From Sediminicola sp047612485 (GTDB lineage Bacteria > Bacteroidota > Bacteroidia > Flavobacteriales > Flavobacteriaceae), in assembly GCA_047612485.1 (NCBI GenBank), contig JBLGAT010000002.1, positions 14,796 to 78,795 on the forward strand: a stretch of DNA of 64,000 nucleotides, given 5' to 3'. The notes under the pieces were generated by a model that was not told where the DNA came from, made no database searches, and saw only the letters and a program-made list of their open reading frames with translations. Made by a program: the position numbers and the translations under genes. Below, piece by piece: positions 35,026 through 44,037 of this stretch (its first letter is position 1; every line of letters begins with the position of its first letter).

Positions 35026-36588
35026 CTATTTCACCGCTTTGTCAACAACAATGCGTTTTTCGCGATTGGCAAGTTCCCATGCTGTATAAAAAACTAATCT
35101 TGACCTATTTTCCAAGAGGTCGTAATTAATTTTATCAGGGGTGTCACCTGGTCTATGGTAATCATCGTGCGTACCGTTAAAATAAAAAATGATCGGAATA
35201 TTATTTTTTGCAAAATTGTAATGGTCGCTCCTATAATAAAAACGGTTTGGATCGTTTTCATCATTGAAGGTATAATCAAATTCCATTTTTGAATATTTTT
35301 TATTGATTTCCTCGGACAAGTCATGAAGTTCAGTACTCAATTTATCTGAGCCAATGAGATAGACGTAATTCCTGTCCCCTTCTCTTTTTGGATCAATTCT
35401 ACCGATCATGTCAATATTTAGGTCGACTACGGTTTGAGACAATGGAAAGATTGGATCAACATCGGTATAATATTGGGATCCCAAAAGCCCTTTTTCCTCC
35501 CCGGTGACGTGAAGAAATACTACGGATCTTTTAGGTCCGTTTCCAGAATCGGTAGCCATTTTAAAGGCTTGTGCAATTTCCAACAAACCTACGGTACCCG
35601 AACCATCATCGTCTGCACCATTGTTGATTTCTCCATTTTTGCTTATCCCAATATGATCTAAATGCGAAGAAATGATTACATATTCCTCTGGTTTTTCAGA
35701 TCCTTTTATAAAAGCTACGACATTCTCAGAGTTCAATTCTATATTGGCGCTTGAAACGGATAGGGTAATATTTATTGGCAGTACTTTTGCCGCTTGATCT
35801 TTTTCTATGGCCGGCATTAAGGTCTTTGCCATGGCCTCATTGATAAAAAAGCTACTGAAATCTTCGTCCTTTGAATCCTTCAATCCCATTCTGCCACTGT
35901 CATTTTGCAACATATAATCATAACGGGTTTTGAATCGGGAGAAATTATCGGCATCAAAATACAATACCCCTTTTGCTCCTTTCTCCAAGGCCAATTCCAT
36001 TCTTTTACCTATGGATTCTGACATATTGCTCCAAACCGACTTCTCTTTGGTCCCAGAAAGAACGTAGTTGCCAGTTTTAAGGATTGGCTCACCGGATTTG
36101 ATCAAGATCATTTTTCCCGTAACATCCAAACCTTTATAATCGGAATAATTATCCTCTTCAATGCCAAAACCGGCATAGACGATTTCATCATAGGATCCCT
36201 TTGCTTCTGTGAAGGTCAGAAAGTTTTCCCCAATGGGATATGCTTTTCCATTTATGGAAATGGTACCGGTTGGTAATTTACTCATTTGTAAGGGAACTGT
36301 TTGAAAATACTCCCCATTGTCCTGAGCTGCAGGGATGCCCATTTTTTGGTATTGGGCCCTAAGGTATTCAACGGCTTTCTTTTGTCCAGGTTGCCCCGTT
36401 TCCCTACCCTCAAACTCATCGGAGGCGTAAGTGTAAAGGTGGTCCTTAAGTTCTGCTTCTGTGATGCTTAAGGCGTAGGTTGTTGGGCTAACCTCTTGGA
36501 TGGCCACTGGCGTAGGCTCGGAAACGACCTTTTGTGTGGTGTTACACGCAAAAGCAAGTCCGATTGCTACAAATGCTAATTTTTTCAT
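35026..36588 (-). CDS. M28 family metallopeptidase, lipoprotein
   Basis: A 520-residue exported aminopeptidase. A lipobox (LAFAC, Cys15) ends the signal peptide. A PA-like insert (about residues 110-230, YSDYKGLDVTGKMILIKSG) precedes the M28 catalytic domain with the two-zinc motifs ISSHLDHIG, NNGADDDGSGTVGLLE, VTGEEKGLLGSQYY, NIDMIGRID and the late YFNGTHDDYHRPGDT. It probably releases amino acids from peptides at the cell surface. Its promoter has a TATTTTTG element (minus strand, 36627-36620) and its own terminator. The neighbouring hydroxyproline cluster makes peptide scavenging a plausible joint role. Confidence 0.93.
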   Translation of the reverse strand: MKKLAFVAIGLAFACNTTQKVVSEPTPVAIQEVSPTTYALSITEAELKDHLYTYASDEFEGRETGQPGQKKAVEYLRAQYQKMGIPAAQDNGEYFQTVPLQMSKLPTGTISINGKAYPIGENFLTFTEAKGSYDEIVYAGFGIEEDNYSDYKGLDVTGKMILIKSGEPILKTGNYVLSGTKEKSVWSNMSESIGKRMELALEKGAKGVLYFDADNFSRFKTRYDYMLQNDSGRMGLKDSKDEDFSSFFINEAMAKTLMPAIEKDQAAKVLPINITLSVSSANIELNSENVVAFIKGSEKPEEYVIISSHLDHIGISKNGEINNGADDDGSGTVGLLEIAQAFKMATDSGNGPKRSVVFLHVTGEEKGLLGSQYYTDVDPIFPLSQTVVDLNIDMIGRIDPKREGDRNYVYLIGSDKLSTELHDLSEEINKKYSKMEFDYTFNDENDPNRFYYRSDHYNFAKNNIPIIFYFNGTHDDYHRPGDTPDKINYDLLENRSRLVFYTAWELANREKRIVVDKAVK

Positions 36589-36619
36589 ATTTTTTCAGTT
36601 GTTAATTAACTAGTCGAAC

Positions 36620-36627
36620 CAAAAATA
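36620..36627 (-). promoter_or_regulatory. -7 promoter element of the M28 peptidase gene
   Basis: Minus-strand TATTTTTG matches TANNTTTG and ends 31 bases before the ATG at 36588. Confidence 0.45.
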
Positions 36628-36656
36628 GTGAAAAGATGGCGAATGCATATCTATAC

Positions 36657-37517
36657 TTAGCTGTAATTATTTGAATTCTTGACCTGCTGATATTCTGATG
36701 GCGTGGTTCCTTTCAATGCTTTAAATTTTCTATTGAAATTGGAGATTGAATTGAAGCCTGAGGCTTCAGAGACATCTATAATGGACAGGTCCCTTTTGTT
36801 CAATAACAATTGACAGGCATGTTCTATTCGAAGTTCTATCAGGAACTGAAAGAAAGTTTTGTTAGTCCGTTGTTTGAAAAACCTACAAAATGCATTTGGA
36901 GTCAAATGTGCAAGGGATGAAATGCTATCGAGGGAAATATCATTTTGAAAATTATGTATCACATAATCAAAGATGGTCCTCATGCGTTGTCCTTCATTCT
37001 GGGAAATAGTCTTTGGATAGACAAATTTGGTCAATACCTTCGTATTGGCCTGGCATATTTTTTTAAGGAGTTTAAGGAACAAGAGAAACCTATTGAACTT
37101 ATCGGTCCCACATATTTTATACATTATTTGGGCGACCTTCGATTTTTTGGATAACAGTTGAAATCCAGATTCTGCATTGGGAAAAAAATGACCGATCTCC
37201 TCTAGTTCTGGATTATTAAAAAATGTATCCCCGAAGGTGAATTCGGTAAAAAAGAGGGATATCATTTTACAGGAATCTTTTTCTAGACCGTTATCCTGAA
37301 ACAAATGGGGACAATTTCGGCCTATTACAAATACATCCCCTGCCTCAAATTGATGAATACTATCGGCCACAATTAATTTCCCCTGTCCTCTGACAATCAA
37401 ACTTAACTGTATTTCTTCATGCTGATGTAATTTGTCATAAAAGTGAACCCCTTCATCAATTTGTAGGACGAGGTTCTCGTGTATTGGTTTAGGTATTTTA
37501 AAAGGATAAACTTTCAT
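36657..37517 (-). CDS. AraC family transcriptional regulator
   Basis: A 286-residue regulator with an N-terminal cupin effector domain (LHQHEEIQLSLIVRGQGKL, then FEAGDVFVIGRNCPHLF) and a C-terminal AraC double helix-turn-helix (about residues 185-280; LDSISSLAHLTPNAFCRFFK and DVSEASGFNSISNFNRKFK). It is divergent from the hydroxyproline cluster, 146 bases away, and is the likely local activator, sensing hydroxyproline or a breakdown product. The shared gap holds a strong dyad (37565-37587) and a palindrome AAATATGCATATTT at 37528-37541 near its own start. Confidence 0.93.
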   Translation of the reverse strand: MKVYPFKIPKPIHENLVLQIDEGVHFYDKLHQHEEIQLSLIVRGQGKLIVADSIHQFEAGDVFVIGRNCPHLFQDNGLEKDSCKMISLFFTEFTFGDTFFNNPELEEIGHFFPNAESGFQLLSKKSKVAQIMYKICGTDKFNRFLLFLKLLKKICQANTKVLTKFVYPKTISQNEGQRMRTIFDYVIHNFQNDISLDSISSLAHLTPNAFCRFFKQRTNKTFFQFLIELRIEHACQLLLNKRDLSIIDVSEASGFNSISNFNRKFKALKGTTPSEYQQVKNSNNYS

Positions 37518-37564
37518 AATTACTTGTAAATATGCATATTTAGCATAAATAATTTAGCTAATTT

Positions 37565-37587
37565 AGACTATCAGGGTAAGATAGTCT
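37565..37587. promoter_or_regulatory. Dyad in the AraC/hydroxyproline divergent promoter
   Basis: AGACTATC and GATAGTCT face each other across 7 bases with no mismatch. It lies about 45 bases upstream of the TATTTTTG promoter element of the catabolic operon (37631-37638), a position suiting an activator or a small stem-loop. Confidence 0.5.
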
Positions 37588-37630
37588 CTGTATAGGTTAA
37601 TATCCTTTTAATTTTAAAGGCATATCCTAT

Positions 37631-37638
37631 TATTTTTG
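37631..37638 (+). promoter_or_regulatory. -7 promoter element of the hydroxyproline operon
   Basis: TATTTTTG matches TANNTTTG and ends 25 bases before the ATG at 37664. No clear -33 element is present, as expected for an activated promoter. Confidence 0.55.
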
Positions 37639-37663
37639 TGTAGTAACCATAATTTAATACACC

Positions 37664-38599
37664 ATGAACGTAAAATGGGAAGGGGTAATGCCCGCAGTGA
37701 CCACAAAATTTAAAGCAGATGACACCTTGGATTTGGATGCTTTTGGGGTAAATATAAAGGCCCAATTGGAGGCAGGCGTAAATGGTATCATCCTTGGCGG
37801 TACCTTGGGCGAAGCAAGCACGCTCTCCGACGAGGAAAAAATGAATTTGATTAAGGAAACGGTTCGTTTGGTCAAGGATCAGGTACCAGTGATCATCAAT
37901 ATTGCGGAGCAGACTACCAAAGGGGCCATCAATGCCGCCGAAAATGCCAAGACCTATGGCGCAAGCGGCCTAATGATGTTACCGCCCATGCGATATAAGG
38001 CAAATGATTTCGAAACCATGACGTATTTCAGGGAGGTTGCCAATAGCACTGATTTGCCGATTATGATATATAACAATCCCATAGACTATAACATTGAGGT
38101 TACCTTGGACATGTTTGAGGAATTGCTTAAAAATGATAGGATACAGGCGGTCAAGGAATCAACAAGGGATATTTCCAATGTTACCAGAATTAAAAACAGG
38201 TTTGGAGAAAGGCTGAAAATTTTGTGTGGTGTGGATACTTTGGCCCTAGAAAGTATTTTGATGGGTGCGGATGGATGGGTAGCGGGATTGGTAGATGCCT
38301 TCCCGGCAGAGACCGTAGCCATCTACGAACTGGCAAAAGCAGGAAGAATCAAGGAGGCCCTCACCATTTACAGGTGGTTTTTGCCATTATTGGAATTGGA
38401 TATCAATCCACAATTGGTTCAAAATATTAAATTGGCAGAGGTGGCAACAGGAATTGGCACCGAGAGGGTGCGAGCGCCAAGATTACCATTGCAGGGGGGG
38501 GAAAGGGAGCATGTATTGAACGTCATACAGCAAGGTTTAAGAACTAGACCTATTTTACCTGATTATAAATCGCTCAAAACAACGTCTTTTTCAAACTAG
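37664..38599 (+). CDS. DapA-family protein, probable pyrroline-4-hydroxy-2-carboxylate deaminase
   Basis: A 311-residue TIM-barrel aldolase-type enzyme. The Schiff-base Lys is Lys164 (QAVKESTRD) and the catalytic Tyr is Tyr136 (IMIYNNPIDYN); GGTLGEASTLSDEE is the substrate loop. The family includes dihydrodipicolinate synthase, but a second gene type fits better here: the deaminase that converts 1-pyrroline-4-hydroxy-2-carboxylate to 2-oxoglutarate semialdehyde. This is supported by the adjacent semialdehyde dehydrogenase and hydroxyproline epimerase. It is the first gene of a four-gene plus-strand operon. Confidence 0.9.
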   Translation: MNVKWEGVMPAVTTKFKADDTLDLDAFGVNIKAQLEAGVNGIILGGTLGEASTLSDEEKMNLIKETVRLVKDQVPVIINIAEQTTKGAINAAENAKTYGASGLMMLPPMRYKANDFETMTYFREVANSTDLPIMIYNNPIDYNIEVTLDMFEELLKNDRIQAVKESTRDISNVTRIKNRFGERLKILCGVDTLALESILMGADGWVAGLVDAFPAETVAIYELAKAGRIKEALTIYRWFLPLLELDINPQLVQNIKLAEVATGIGTERVRAPRLPLQGGEREHVLNVIQQGLRTRPILPDYKSLKTTSFSN

Positions 38600-38630
38600 G
38601 TGCTAACGATCAAAAAATAAAAAGCAAGAT

Positions 38631-40226
38631 ATGCTTACTGGAAAAAATTATATAGGCAACAAATTGTCCTCGGAAGGGAAACATAGTTTTAAGACCTTCA
38701 ATCCCCAAAAGAATACGGAAAACAAATGGGAATTTAGGGAAGCCTCCAAAGACGAGATTGATAGGGCCGTTAAATTGGCTACAAAGGCATTCAAGGAGTA
38801 CAAAAACGTTTCAGCCCTAAAAAAAGCAGAATTCTTGAGAACGATAGCGGAAGAGATTGAAATCTTGGGACAACCGCTCATAGCTACTTACATAGCTGAA
38901 TCTGGATTACCGGAAGGACGTGCTGCTGGGGAACGAGGGAGAACCATGGGCCAATTAAGAGCTTTTGCAACTCTTTTGGAAGAAGGCTCATGGGTTGAGG
39001 CCAGCATCGATACAGCACAGCCAGATCGCCTGCCACTACCAAAATCCGATATTAGAAAAATGCTGGTTCCCTTAGGGCCAATAGCCGTTTTTGGATCCAG
39101 TAATTTCCCCTTGGCCTTTTCAACTGCTGGTGGTGATACGGCCAGTGCCTTGGCCGCTGGTTGTCCTGTCATCGTAAAGAGCCATCCCATGCATGCAGGT
39201 ACCGGGGAATTGGTAGCCTCGGCCATTTTGAAAGCCGCTGAGAAAACGGGCATGCCCAATGGTGTATTTTCCAATTTAAACAGTTCTGGAGTTGAGGTGG
39301 GCCAAAGATTGGTGATGCATACCGGGATAAAAGCGGTAGGTTTTACCGGGAGTATAAAGGGGGGGATGGCCTTATACAAAATGGCTGGTGAACGCAAGGA
39401 ACCAATACCTGTCTTCGCAGAAATGGGTAGTATTAATCCCGTTATCGCCTTGCCTAGTGCCATAAAGGAGAAAGGAGATTATTGGGCAAAACAATATGCG
39501 GGGTCCATTACCTTGGGAGCCGGGCAGTTCTGCACCAAACCAGGGTTGATCTTGGGATTGGAGGGAGCTGAATTTGATGCGTTTATCAGCCAATTGGGAC
39601 AAGAATTGGAAAAAATAGAGCCAACCTGTATGCTGCACCCCAATATTCATAAAGGGTTTATGGAATCCAAGGATCAGCTTTCAAGCCAAGAAGGAACCCA
39701 AAAAGTTGGTTCCTATGAGGATACGGTACCTCCCCATTATGCCCAACAAAAAATTGTAACGGTCAGGGGGGAACAGTTTTTAGCCAACCCTACACTCCAT
39801 CAGGAAGTATTCGGCCCATTTTCTGTGGTGGTACGATGTAAGGACAAACTGGAATTAAAAAACATCCTGGAACATTTGGAAGGCCAGTTGACAGGAACCA
39901 TTCTCGGAAATAGGGAAGAGTTGGAGCAAGATTATGAAATTGTGGAAGCCTTGACAAACAGGGTGGGAAGAATTATTTTTAACGGTGTCCCAACAGGCGT
40001 AGAAGTTTGCCCTTCCATGCAGCATGGGGGTCCTTTCCCCGCATCATCGGATAGTAGGTTTACTTCTGTTGGGGTCTCCGCCATTAAAAGATGGTCCAGA
40101 CCTGTTGCCTTTCAAGATTGGCCAAATGAAATGTTACCCGAGGCTTTGCAAAACAATAATCCGTTGGGCATAATAAGGCTTATCAACGGGGGATTTACCA
40201 ATGATAAAATACATACAATTATATGA
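38631..40226 (+). CDS. 2-oxoglutarate semialdehyde dehydrogenase (NADP+ type)
   Basis: A 531-residue aldehyde dehydrogenase of the long 2-oxoglutarate-semialdehyde group. The cofactor region reads FGSSNFPLAFSTAGGDT, the general-base Glu is in VFAEMGSINPVI, and the catalytic Cys is in GAGQFCTKPGLI. It oxidises 2-oxoglutarate semialdehyde to 2-oxoglutarate, the last step of hydroxyproline breakdown. It starts 31 bases after the DapA-like gene and its stop overlaps the DUF885 start by four bases. Confidence 0.93.
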   Translation: MLTGKNYIGNKLSSEGKHSFKTFNPQKNTENKWEFREASKDEIDRAVKLATKAFKEYKNVSALKKAEFLRTIAEEIEILGQPLIATYIAESGLPEGRAAGERGRTMGQLRAFATLLEEGSWVEASIDTAQPDRLPLPKSDIRKMLVPLGPIAVFGSSNFPLAFSTAGGDTASALAAGCPVIVKSHPMHAGTGELVASAILKAAEKTGMPNGVFSNLNSSGVEVGQRLVMHTGIKAVGFTGSIKGGMALYKMAGERKEPIPVFAEMGSINPVIALPSAIKEKGDYWAKQYAGSITLGAGQFCTKPGLILGLEGAEFDAFISQLGQELEKIEPTCMLHPNIHKGFMESKDQLSSQEGTQKVGSYEDTVPPHYAQQKIVTVRGEQFLANPTLHQEVFGPFSVVVRCKDKLELKNILEHLEGQLTGTILGNREELEQDYEIVEALTNRVGRIIFNGVPTGVEVCPSMQHGGPFPASSDSRFTSVGVSAIKRWSRPVAFQDWPNEMLPEALQNNNPLGIIRLINGGFTNDKIHTII

Positions 40227-41953
40227 AATATTCAGGAGTCTTTCTATTTTGTCTTTTTTTGTTGCACCAAGGATCTGCACAATTTAAAACGGTGGATGCA
40301 ACTGCTTCCCTGCACCAGATCATCAATGAATTCGAAGAGCACGAGGGTTATGATGAAAAAGAATACCCGCTTGGCCTCTTTGGCAAAGTCTATTATAGGG
40401 CCGAGGCAGATTTTGCCAGAACCCTTCTTAATAGGATGTCAACACTGGCACACAAAGACCTTACCGATACCGATCAGATATCTTTTGAACTGCTTTCCTT
40501 TGTTTTGCAAGATCAAATCGACTTCTATGAATTTGAGCGGTATTTAAACCCATTGCTCTCAGATTCTGGATTTCATAATAATTTAACCTATATGGTGCGA
40601 CCTTTGACCGGTTATGGTCAGGTAAAGGAATACCTTAATAAATTGAATGCGGTGCCCAACTATGTTGACCAGCATCTTATAAATTTAAGGGAAGGCCTTA
40701 AAAAAGGGGTGTCCCAACCCAAAATCATTTTTAAGGGTTATGAGTCTACCTATAACGATCATATTGTTCAAAATTTTGAGGATAGTTATTATTATTCCCC
40801 TTTTAAAAGTCTACCCAATGAGCTATCAACAACACAGCGAGATTCAGTGTTAAGTTCTGCAAAAGAGGTGATTATATCCAAAGTAACGCCACAATTTGTC
40901 CGTATTAAAACGTTTTTCGAAGACGAGTACCTGCCAAATACTAGGGATGCCATAGGCGTTTCTGAAACACCCAATGGGAAGGCATTTTATCAGAACAGAA
41001 TAAATTTTTATACCACGGATACGACATATTCGGCAAATGATATTCACGAGATTGGATTAAGCGAGGTGTCAAGGATCAAAGCCCAAATGGAACAGATTAT
41101 TAGAGACCTTAATTTCAAGGGAAGCTTTGAAGATTTTTTTCGATTTTTGAGGACTGATCCTCAATTTTATGCGAAAACACCAAAGGAATTGTTGATGATC
41201 GCTAGGGATATTGCCAAAAGAGCCGATGCACAGCTGCCTCGATTTTTTAAAACCCTACCACGTAAACCATATGGCGTGGCACCGGTTCCCGATGCCATAG
41301 CGCCAAAATATACGGGAGGGCGGTATGTAGGCACTTCCAAAAACAGTACGGATCCTGGTTATTATTGGGTAAACACATACGACCTACCAAGTAGGACACT
41401 TTATACATTGCCTTCCCTAACGGTTCACGAAGCGGTCCCGGGGCACCATCTACAAGGTGCTTTGAACCTAGAATTGGGAGATAGTATTCCAAAATTCAGA
41501 AAAAACTTATACCTCTCGGCCTATGGAGAAGGGTGGGGCCTTTACAGTGAATTTTTAGCGGAGGAAATGGGGATGTATACCACACCTTATGAGCATTTCG
41601 GAAAACTCACTTATGAAATGTGGCGCGCATGTCGTTTGGTGGTTGATACAGGAATTCACGCCAAGGGATGGACCAGGGCACAAGTCGTGGATTTTATGGC
41701 ATCCAACACTGCCCTTTCCCTGCACGAAATAAATACAGAAACTGATCGCTATATTTCATGGCCTGGACAGGCATTGTCCTATAAAATTGGGGAGCTAAAA
41801 ATCAGGGAGCTTCGTAAAAAAGCAGAGGCCAAATTAGGCTCTGAATTTGATATAATGGAATTTCACGAGATGGTATTGGGGCAGGGTACGGTCACCTTAT
41901 CAATCTTGGAAAAAAGAATAAATGAGTATATAAATAATAGCACCAATGAGTAG
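40223..41953 (+). CDS. DUF885 secreted metallopeptidase-like protein
   Basis: A 576-residue protein with a signal peptide (about residues 1-20, ending GSAQF) and a DUF885 fold. The catalytic motif VHEAVPGHHLQ is the HExxxxHH-type zinc site of this family, and GEGWGLYSEFLAEEMG supplies the downstream Glu. Members are thought to be peptidases or carboxypeptidase-like. It overlaps the dehydrogenase by four bases and the epimerase by eight, so it is firmly within the hydroxyproline operon. A periplasmic peptidase could release hydroxyproline from collagen-like peptides; that link is inferred. Confidence 0.92.
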   Translation: MKYSGVFLFCLFLLHQGSAQFKTVDATASLHQIINEFEEHEGYDEKEYPLGLFGKVYYRAEADFARTLLNRMSTLAHKDLTDTDQISFELLSFVLQDQIDFYEFERYLNPLLSDSGFHNNLTYMVRPLTGYGQVKEYLNKLNAVPNYVDQHLINLREGLKKGVSQPKIIFKGYESTYNDHIVQNFEDSYYYSPFKSLPNELSTTQRDSVLSSAKEVIISKVTPQFVRIKTFFEDEYLPNTRDAIGVSETPNGKAFYQNRINFYTTDTTYSANDIHEIGLSEVSRIKAQMEQIIRDLNFKGSFEDFFRFLRTDPQFYAKTPKELLMIARDIAKRADAQLPRFFKTLPRKPYGVAPVPDAIAPKYTGGRYVGTSKNSTDPGYYWVNTYDLPSRTLYTLPSLTVHEAVPGHHLQGALNLELGDSIPKFRKNLYLSAYGEGWGLYSEFLAEEMGMYTTPYEHFGKLTYEMWRACRLVVDTGIHAKGWTRAQVVDFMASNTALSLHEINTETDRYISWPGQALSYKIGELKIRELRKKAEAKLGSEFDIMEFHEMVLGQGTVTLSILEKRINEYINNSTNE

Positions 41954-42953
41954 GAAGACCTTTTTTTGTATTGATGCCCATACTTGCGGGAATCCCGTGC
42001 GTGTGGTTGCCGGGGGTGGTCCTAATTTAGTTGGAAAGAACATGAGTGAGAAACGGCAGCATTTCCTAAAGGAATACGATTGGATTCGTCGGGGGTTGAT
42101 GTTTGAACCTAGGGGCCATGATATGATGAGCGGTAGTATCCTTTTTCCTCCCCATGATCCCAACAATGATTTTGCCATCTTGTTCATTGAAACCTCTGGG
42201 TGTTTGCCCATGTGTGGTCACGGCACTATTGGCACCATTACAATAGCTATTGAAGAAGGGCTCGTTATCCCTAAAACTCCTGGGAAGGTACTTATGGAAG
42301 CGCCTGCAGGCTTGGTGGAGATTGAATACCAACAGACCGGAAAAAAAGTGGATTGGGTAAAACTGGTCAATGTAAGGAGCTACTTGGCAGCTGAAAATTT
42401 GACCGTAGATTGTCCGGAGTTGGGTGAACTTACCTTTGATGTCGCCTATGGTGGTAATTTTTATGCTATAGTTGATCCTCAAAAAAACTTTTCTGGAATC
42501 CATGATTTCACTGCCAATAAAATTATCCAATATTCACAAGTGATACGGGATGCGATCAATATAAGATATCCCGATCAATTTATACATCCAGAAAATAGTA
42601 CGATCAGGGATGTTTCCCATATTCTTTGGACAGGGAACCCCATTGACCCCTCCTCTTCAGGTCGTAATGCTGTTTTTTATGGGGAAAAGGCCATAGACAG
42701 ATCGCCATGTGGAACAGGAACATCGGCCAGAATGGCGCAGTTATATGCAAAAGGAAAGCTTCAGGTGGGAGAAGAATTTATACATGAGAGTTTTATTGGT
42801 TCCAAATTTAAAGGTAAGGTAGAGTCCGTGACTATCTTGGATGGAAAAGAAGCCATTGTACCAAGCGTTCAAGGATGGGCTTTTGTTTATGGCTACAATA
42901 ATATTATCATTGATGATGATGACCCCTATGCCCATGGATTTCAAGTATTATGA
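41946..42953 (+). CDS. 4-hydroxyproline 2-epimerase
   Basis: A 335-residue member of the proline racemase family. Both catalytic cysteines are present: Cys90 in PMCGHGTIG and Cys255 in RSPCGTGTSARMA. Trans-3-hydroxyproline dehydratases have Thr at the second position, so this is an epimerase, and the pathway context favours trans-4-hydroxy-L-proline to cis-4-hydroxy-D-proline. The next step needs a D-hydroxyproline dehydrogenase or oxidase, which is not found in the window. It overlaps the DUF885 gene by eight bases and closes the operon. Confidence 0.94.
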   Translation: MSRKTFFCIDAHTCGNPVRVVAGGGPNLVGKNMSEKRQHFLKEYDWIRRGLMFEPRGHDMMSGSILFPPHDPNNDFAILFIETSGCLPMCGHGTIGTITIAIEEGLVIPKTPGKVLMEAPAGLVEIEYQQTGKKVDWVKLVNVRSYLAAENLTVDCPELGELTFDVAYGGNFYAIVDPQKNFSGIHDFTANKIIQYSQVIRDAINIRYPDQFIHPENSTIRDVSHILWTGNPIDPSSSGRNAVFYGEKAIDRSPCGTGTSARMAQLYAKGKLQVGEEFIHESFIGSKFKGKVESVTILDGKEAIVPSVQGWAFVYGYNNIIIDDDDPYAHGFQVL

Positions 42954-43003
42954 TCAAGAGGGCCACTACAGCTTTCTACAATTTAGCTTGGGTAAATTAG
43001 AAC

Positions 43004-43046
43004 TGATAATTATCATGGATAATTAGGCCTTACGGTTATAGATTTG
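43004..43046 (+). promoter_or_regulatory. Crp/Fnr-type box plus promoter for cbpA-cbpM
   Basis: TGATAATTATCA (43004-43015, perfect palindrome, TGAT-N4-ATCA) is followed after 23 bases by TAGATTTG (43039-43046), a perfect TANNTTTG. The predicted start of transcription is near 43050, which rules out the upstream ATG at 43044 and supports the CbpA start at 43116. Confidence 0.75.
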
Positions 43047-43115
43047 AATTGGTACTCAAATTTAAATGATAGGTTTTGGGACGTATTTTTTAAGCTTCAA
43101 TTATATTGGACACAT

Positions 43116-44024
43116 ATGGATTTCATAGATTATTATAAGGTTTTGGGCTTGACCAAGGGGGCATCTGAAAAGGATATCAAAAAGGCGTATAGAAAACTTG
43201 CCCGCAAATACCATCCAGATCTTAACCCTAATGATAAGGAAGCGGAAAAAAAGTTCAAACAGATCAATGAGGCCAATGAAGTACTTAGTGATACCGAAAA
43301 GCGCAAGAAGTACGACCATTACGGAAAGGATTGGGAGCATGCCGAAGCCTTTGAAAAGGCAAAAAGGGAACGTTCAAAATCTTCTGCATATGGCGGGGGA
43401 GGTTATGAAGGGTACAGTTATAGCGGGGAACAATCTGCAGAAGATTTCTCGGACTTTTTTAACACCATGTTTGGGGGTCGTAGCCAAAGGGCAGGGGGCA
43501 GGCCAGTTAAATTTAGGGGACAGGATTACAATGCCGAGCTGCAACTAGGTCTCATGGACGCTTTTTCTACACATAAGCAAACACTTACGGTGAACCATAA
43601 GAATATTAGAATTACCATCCCGGCAGGGGTAGAGGATGGCCAGACCATTAAAATAGCAGGTCATGGGGGTCCAGGTGTTAACGGAGGGCCCAATGGGGAT
43701 CTATATATTACGTTTTCCATTGTGAACAATACGGCTTTTAAAAGAGAGGGCGAAAATTTATACAAGACTGAGGAAATTTCCCTGACAAAAGCAGTTTTGG
43801 GAGGGGAAATTACAATAAGTACTTTAACAGGAGTAGTAAAGCTGAAGGTGAAACCAAATACCCAAAGTGGCACCAAGGTTAAATTGAAAGGGAAGGGATT
43901 TCCCAAGTATAAAAAAGATGGGCAGTTTGGGGATCTTTTCGTGACCTATTCCGTGAAAATACCGAAAACCCTAACTCCTAGACAAAAGGAGTTGTTTGAG
44001 GAACTGGAGAAAACAAACCTATAA
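43116..44024 (+). CDS. cbpA: CbpA-type DnaJ co-chaperone
   Basis: A 302-residue J-domain protein without the DnaJ zinc fingers, i.e. CbpA/DnaJ class II. The J domain is at residues 1-70 (DYYKVLGLTKGASEKDIKKAY, with the HPD motif in YHPDLNP), then a Gly/Tyr-rich linker, then two beta-sandwich substrate domains (DAFSTHKQTLTVNHKNIRIT; GDLYITFSIV; GDLFVTYSVKIPKTLTPRQ). It stimulates DnaK ATPase and delivers unfolded clients. I start at 43116, where the J domain begins and which lies downstream of the predicted promoter. cbpM follows 13 bases later. Confidence 0.94.
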   Translation: MDFIDYYKVLGLTKGASEKDIKKAYRKLARKYHPDLNPNDKEAEKKFKQINEANEVLSDTEKRKKYDHYGKDWEHAEAFEKAKRERSKSSAYGGGGYEGYSYSGEQSAEDFSDFFNTMFGGRSQRAGGRPVKFRGQDYNAELQLGLMDAFSTHKQTLTVNHKNIRITIPAGVEDGQTIKIAGHGGPGVNGGPNGDLYITFSIVNNTAFKREGENLYKTEEISLTKAVLGGEITISTLTGVVKLKVKPNTQSGTKVKLKGKGFPKYKKDGQFGDLFVTYSVKIPKTLTPRQKELFEELEKTNL

Positions 44025-44037
44025 CCTTAGAACAAAG

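Noticed and set aside
37664..38599. Lysine-pathway dihydrodipicolinate synthase (dapA)
   Set aside because: The fold and active site agree, but the operon with epimerase and semialdehyde dehydrogenase under an AraC regulator points to hydroxyproline breakdown.
43044..43115. Upstream ATG that would extend CbpA by 24 residues
   Set aside because: The J domain begins at 43116, and the extension would start upstream of the predicted transcription start near 43050.
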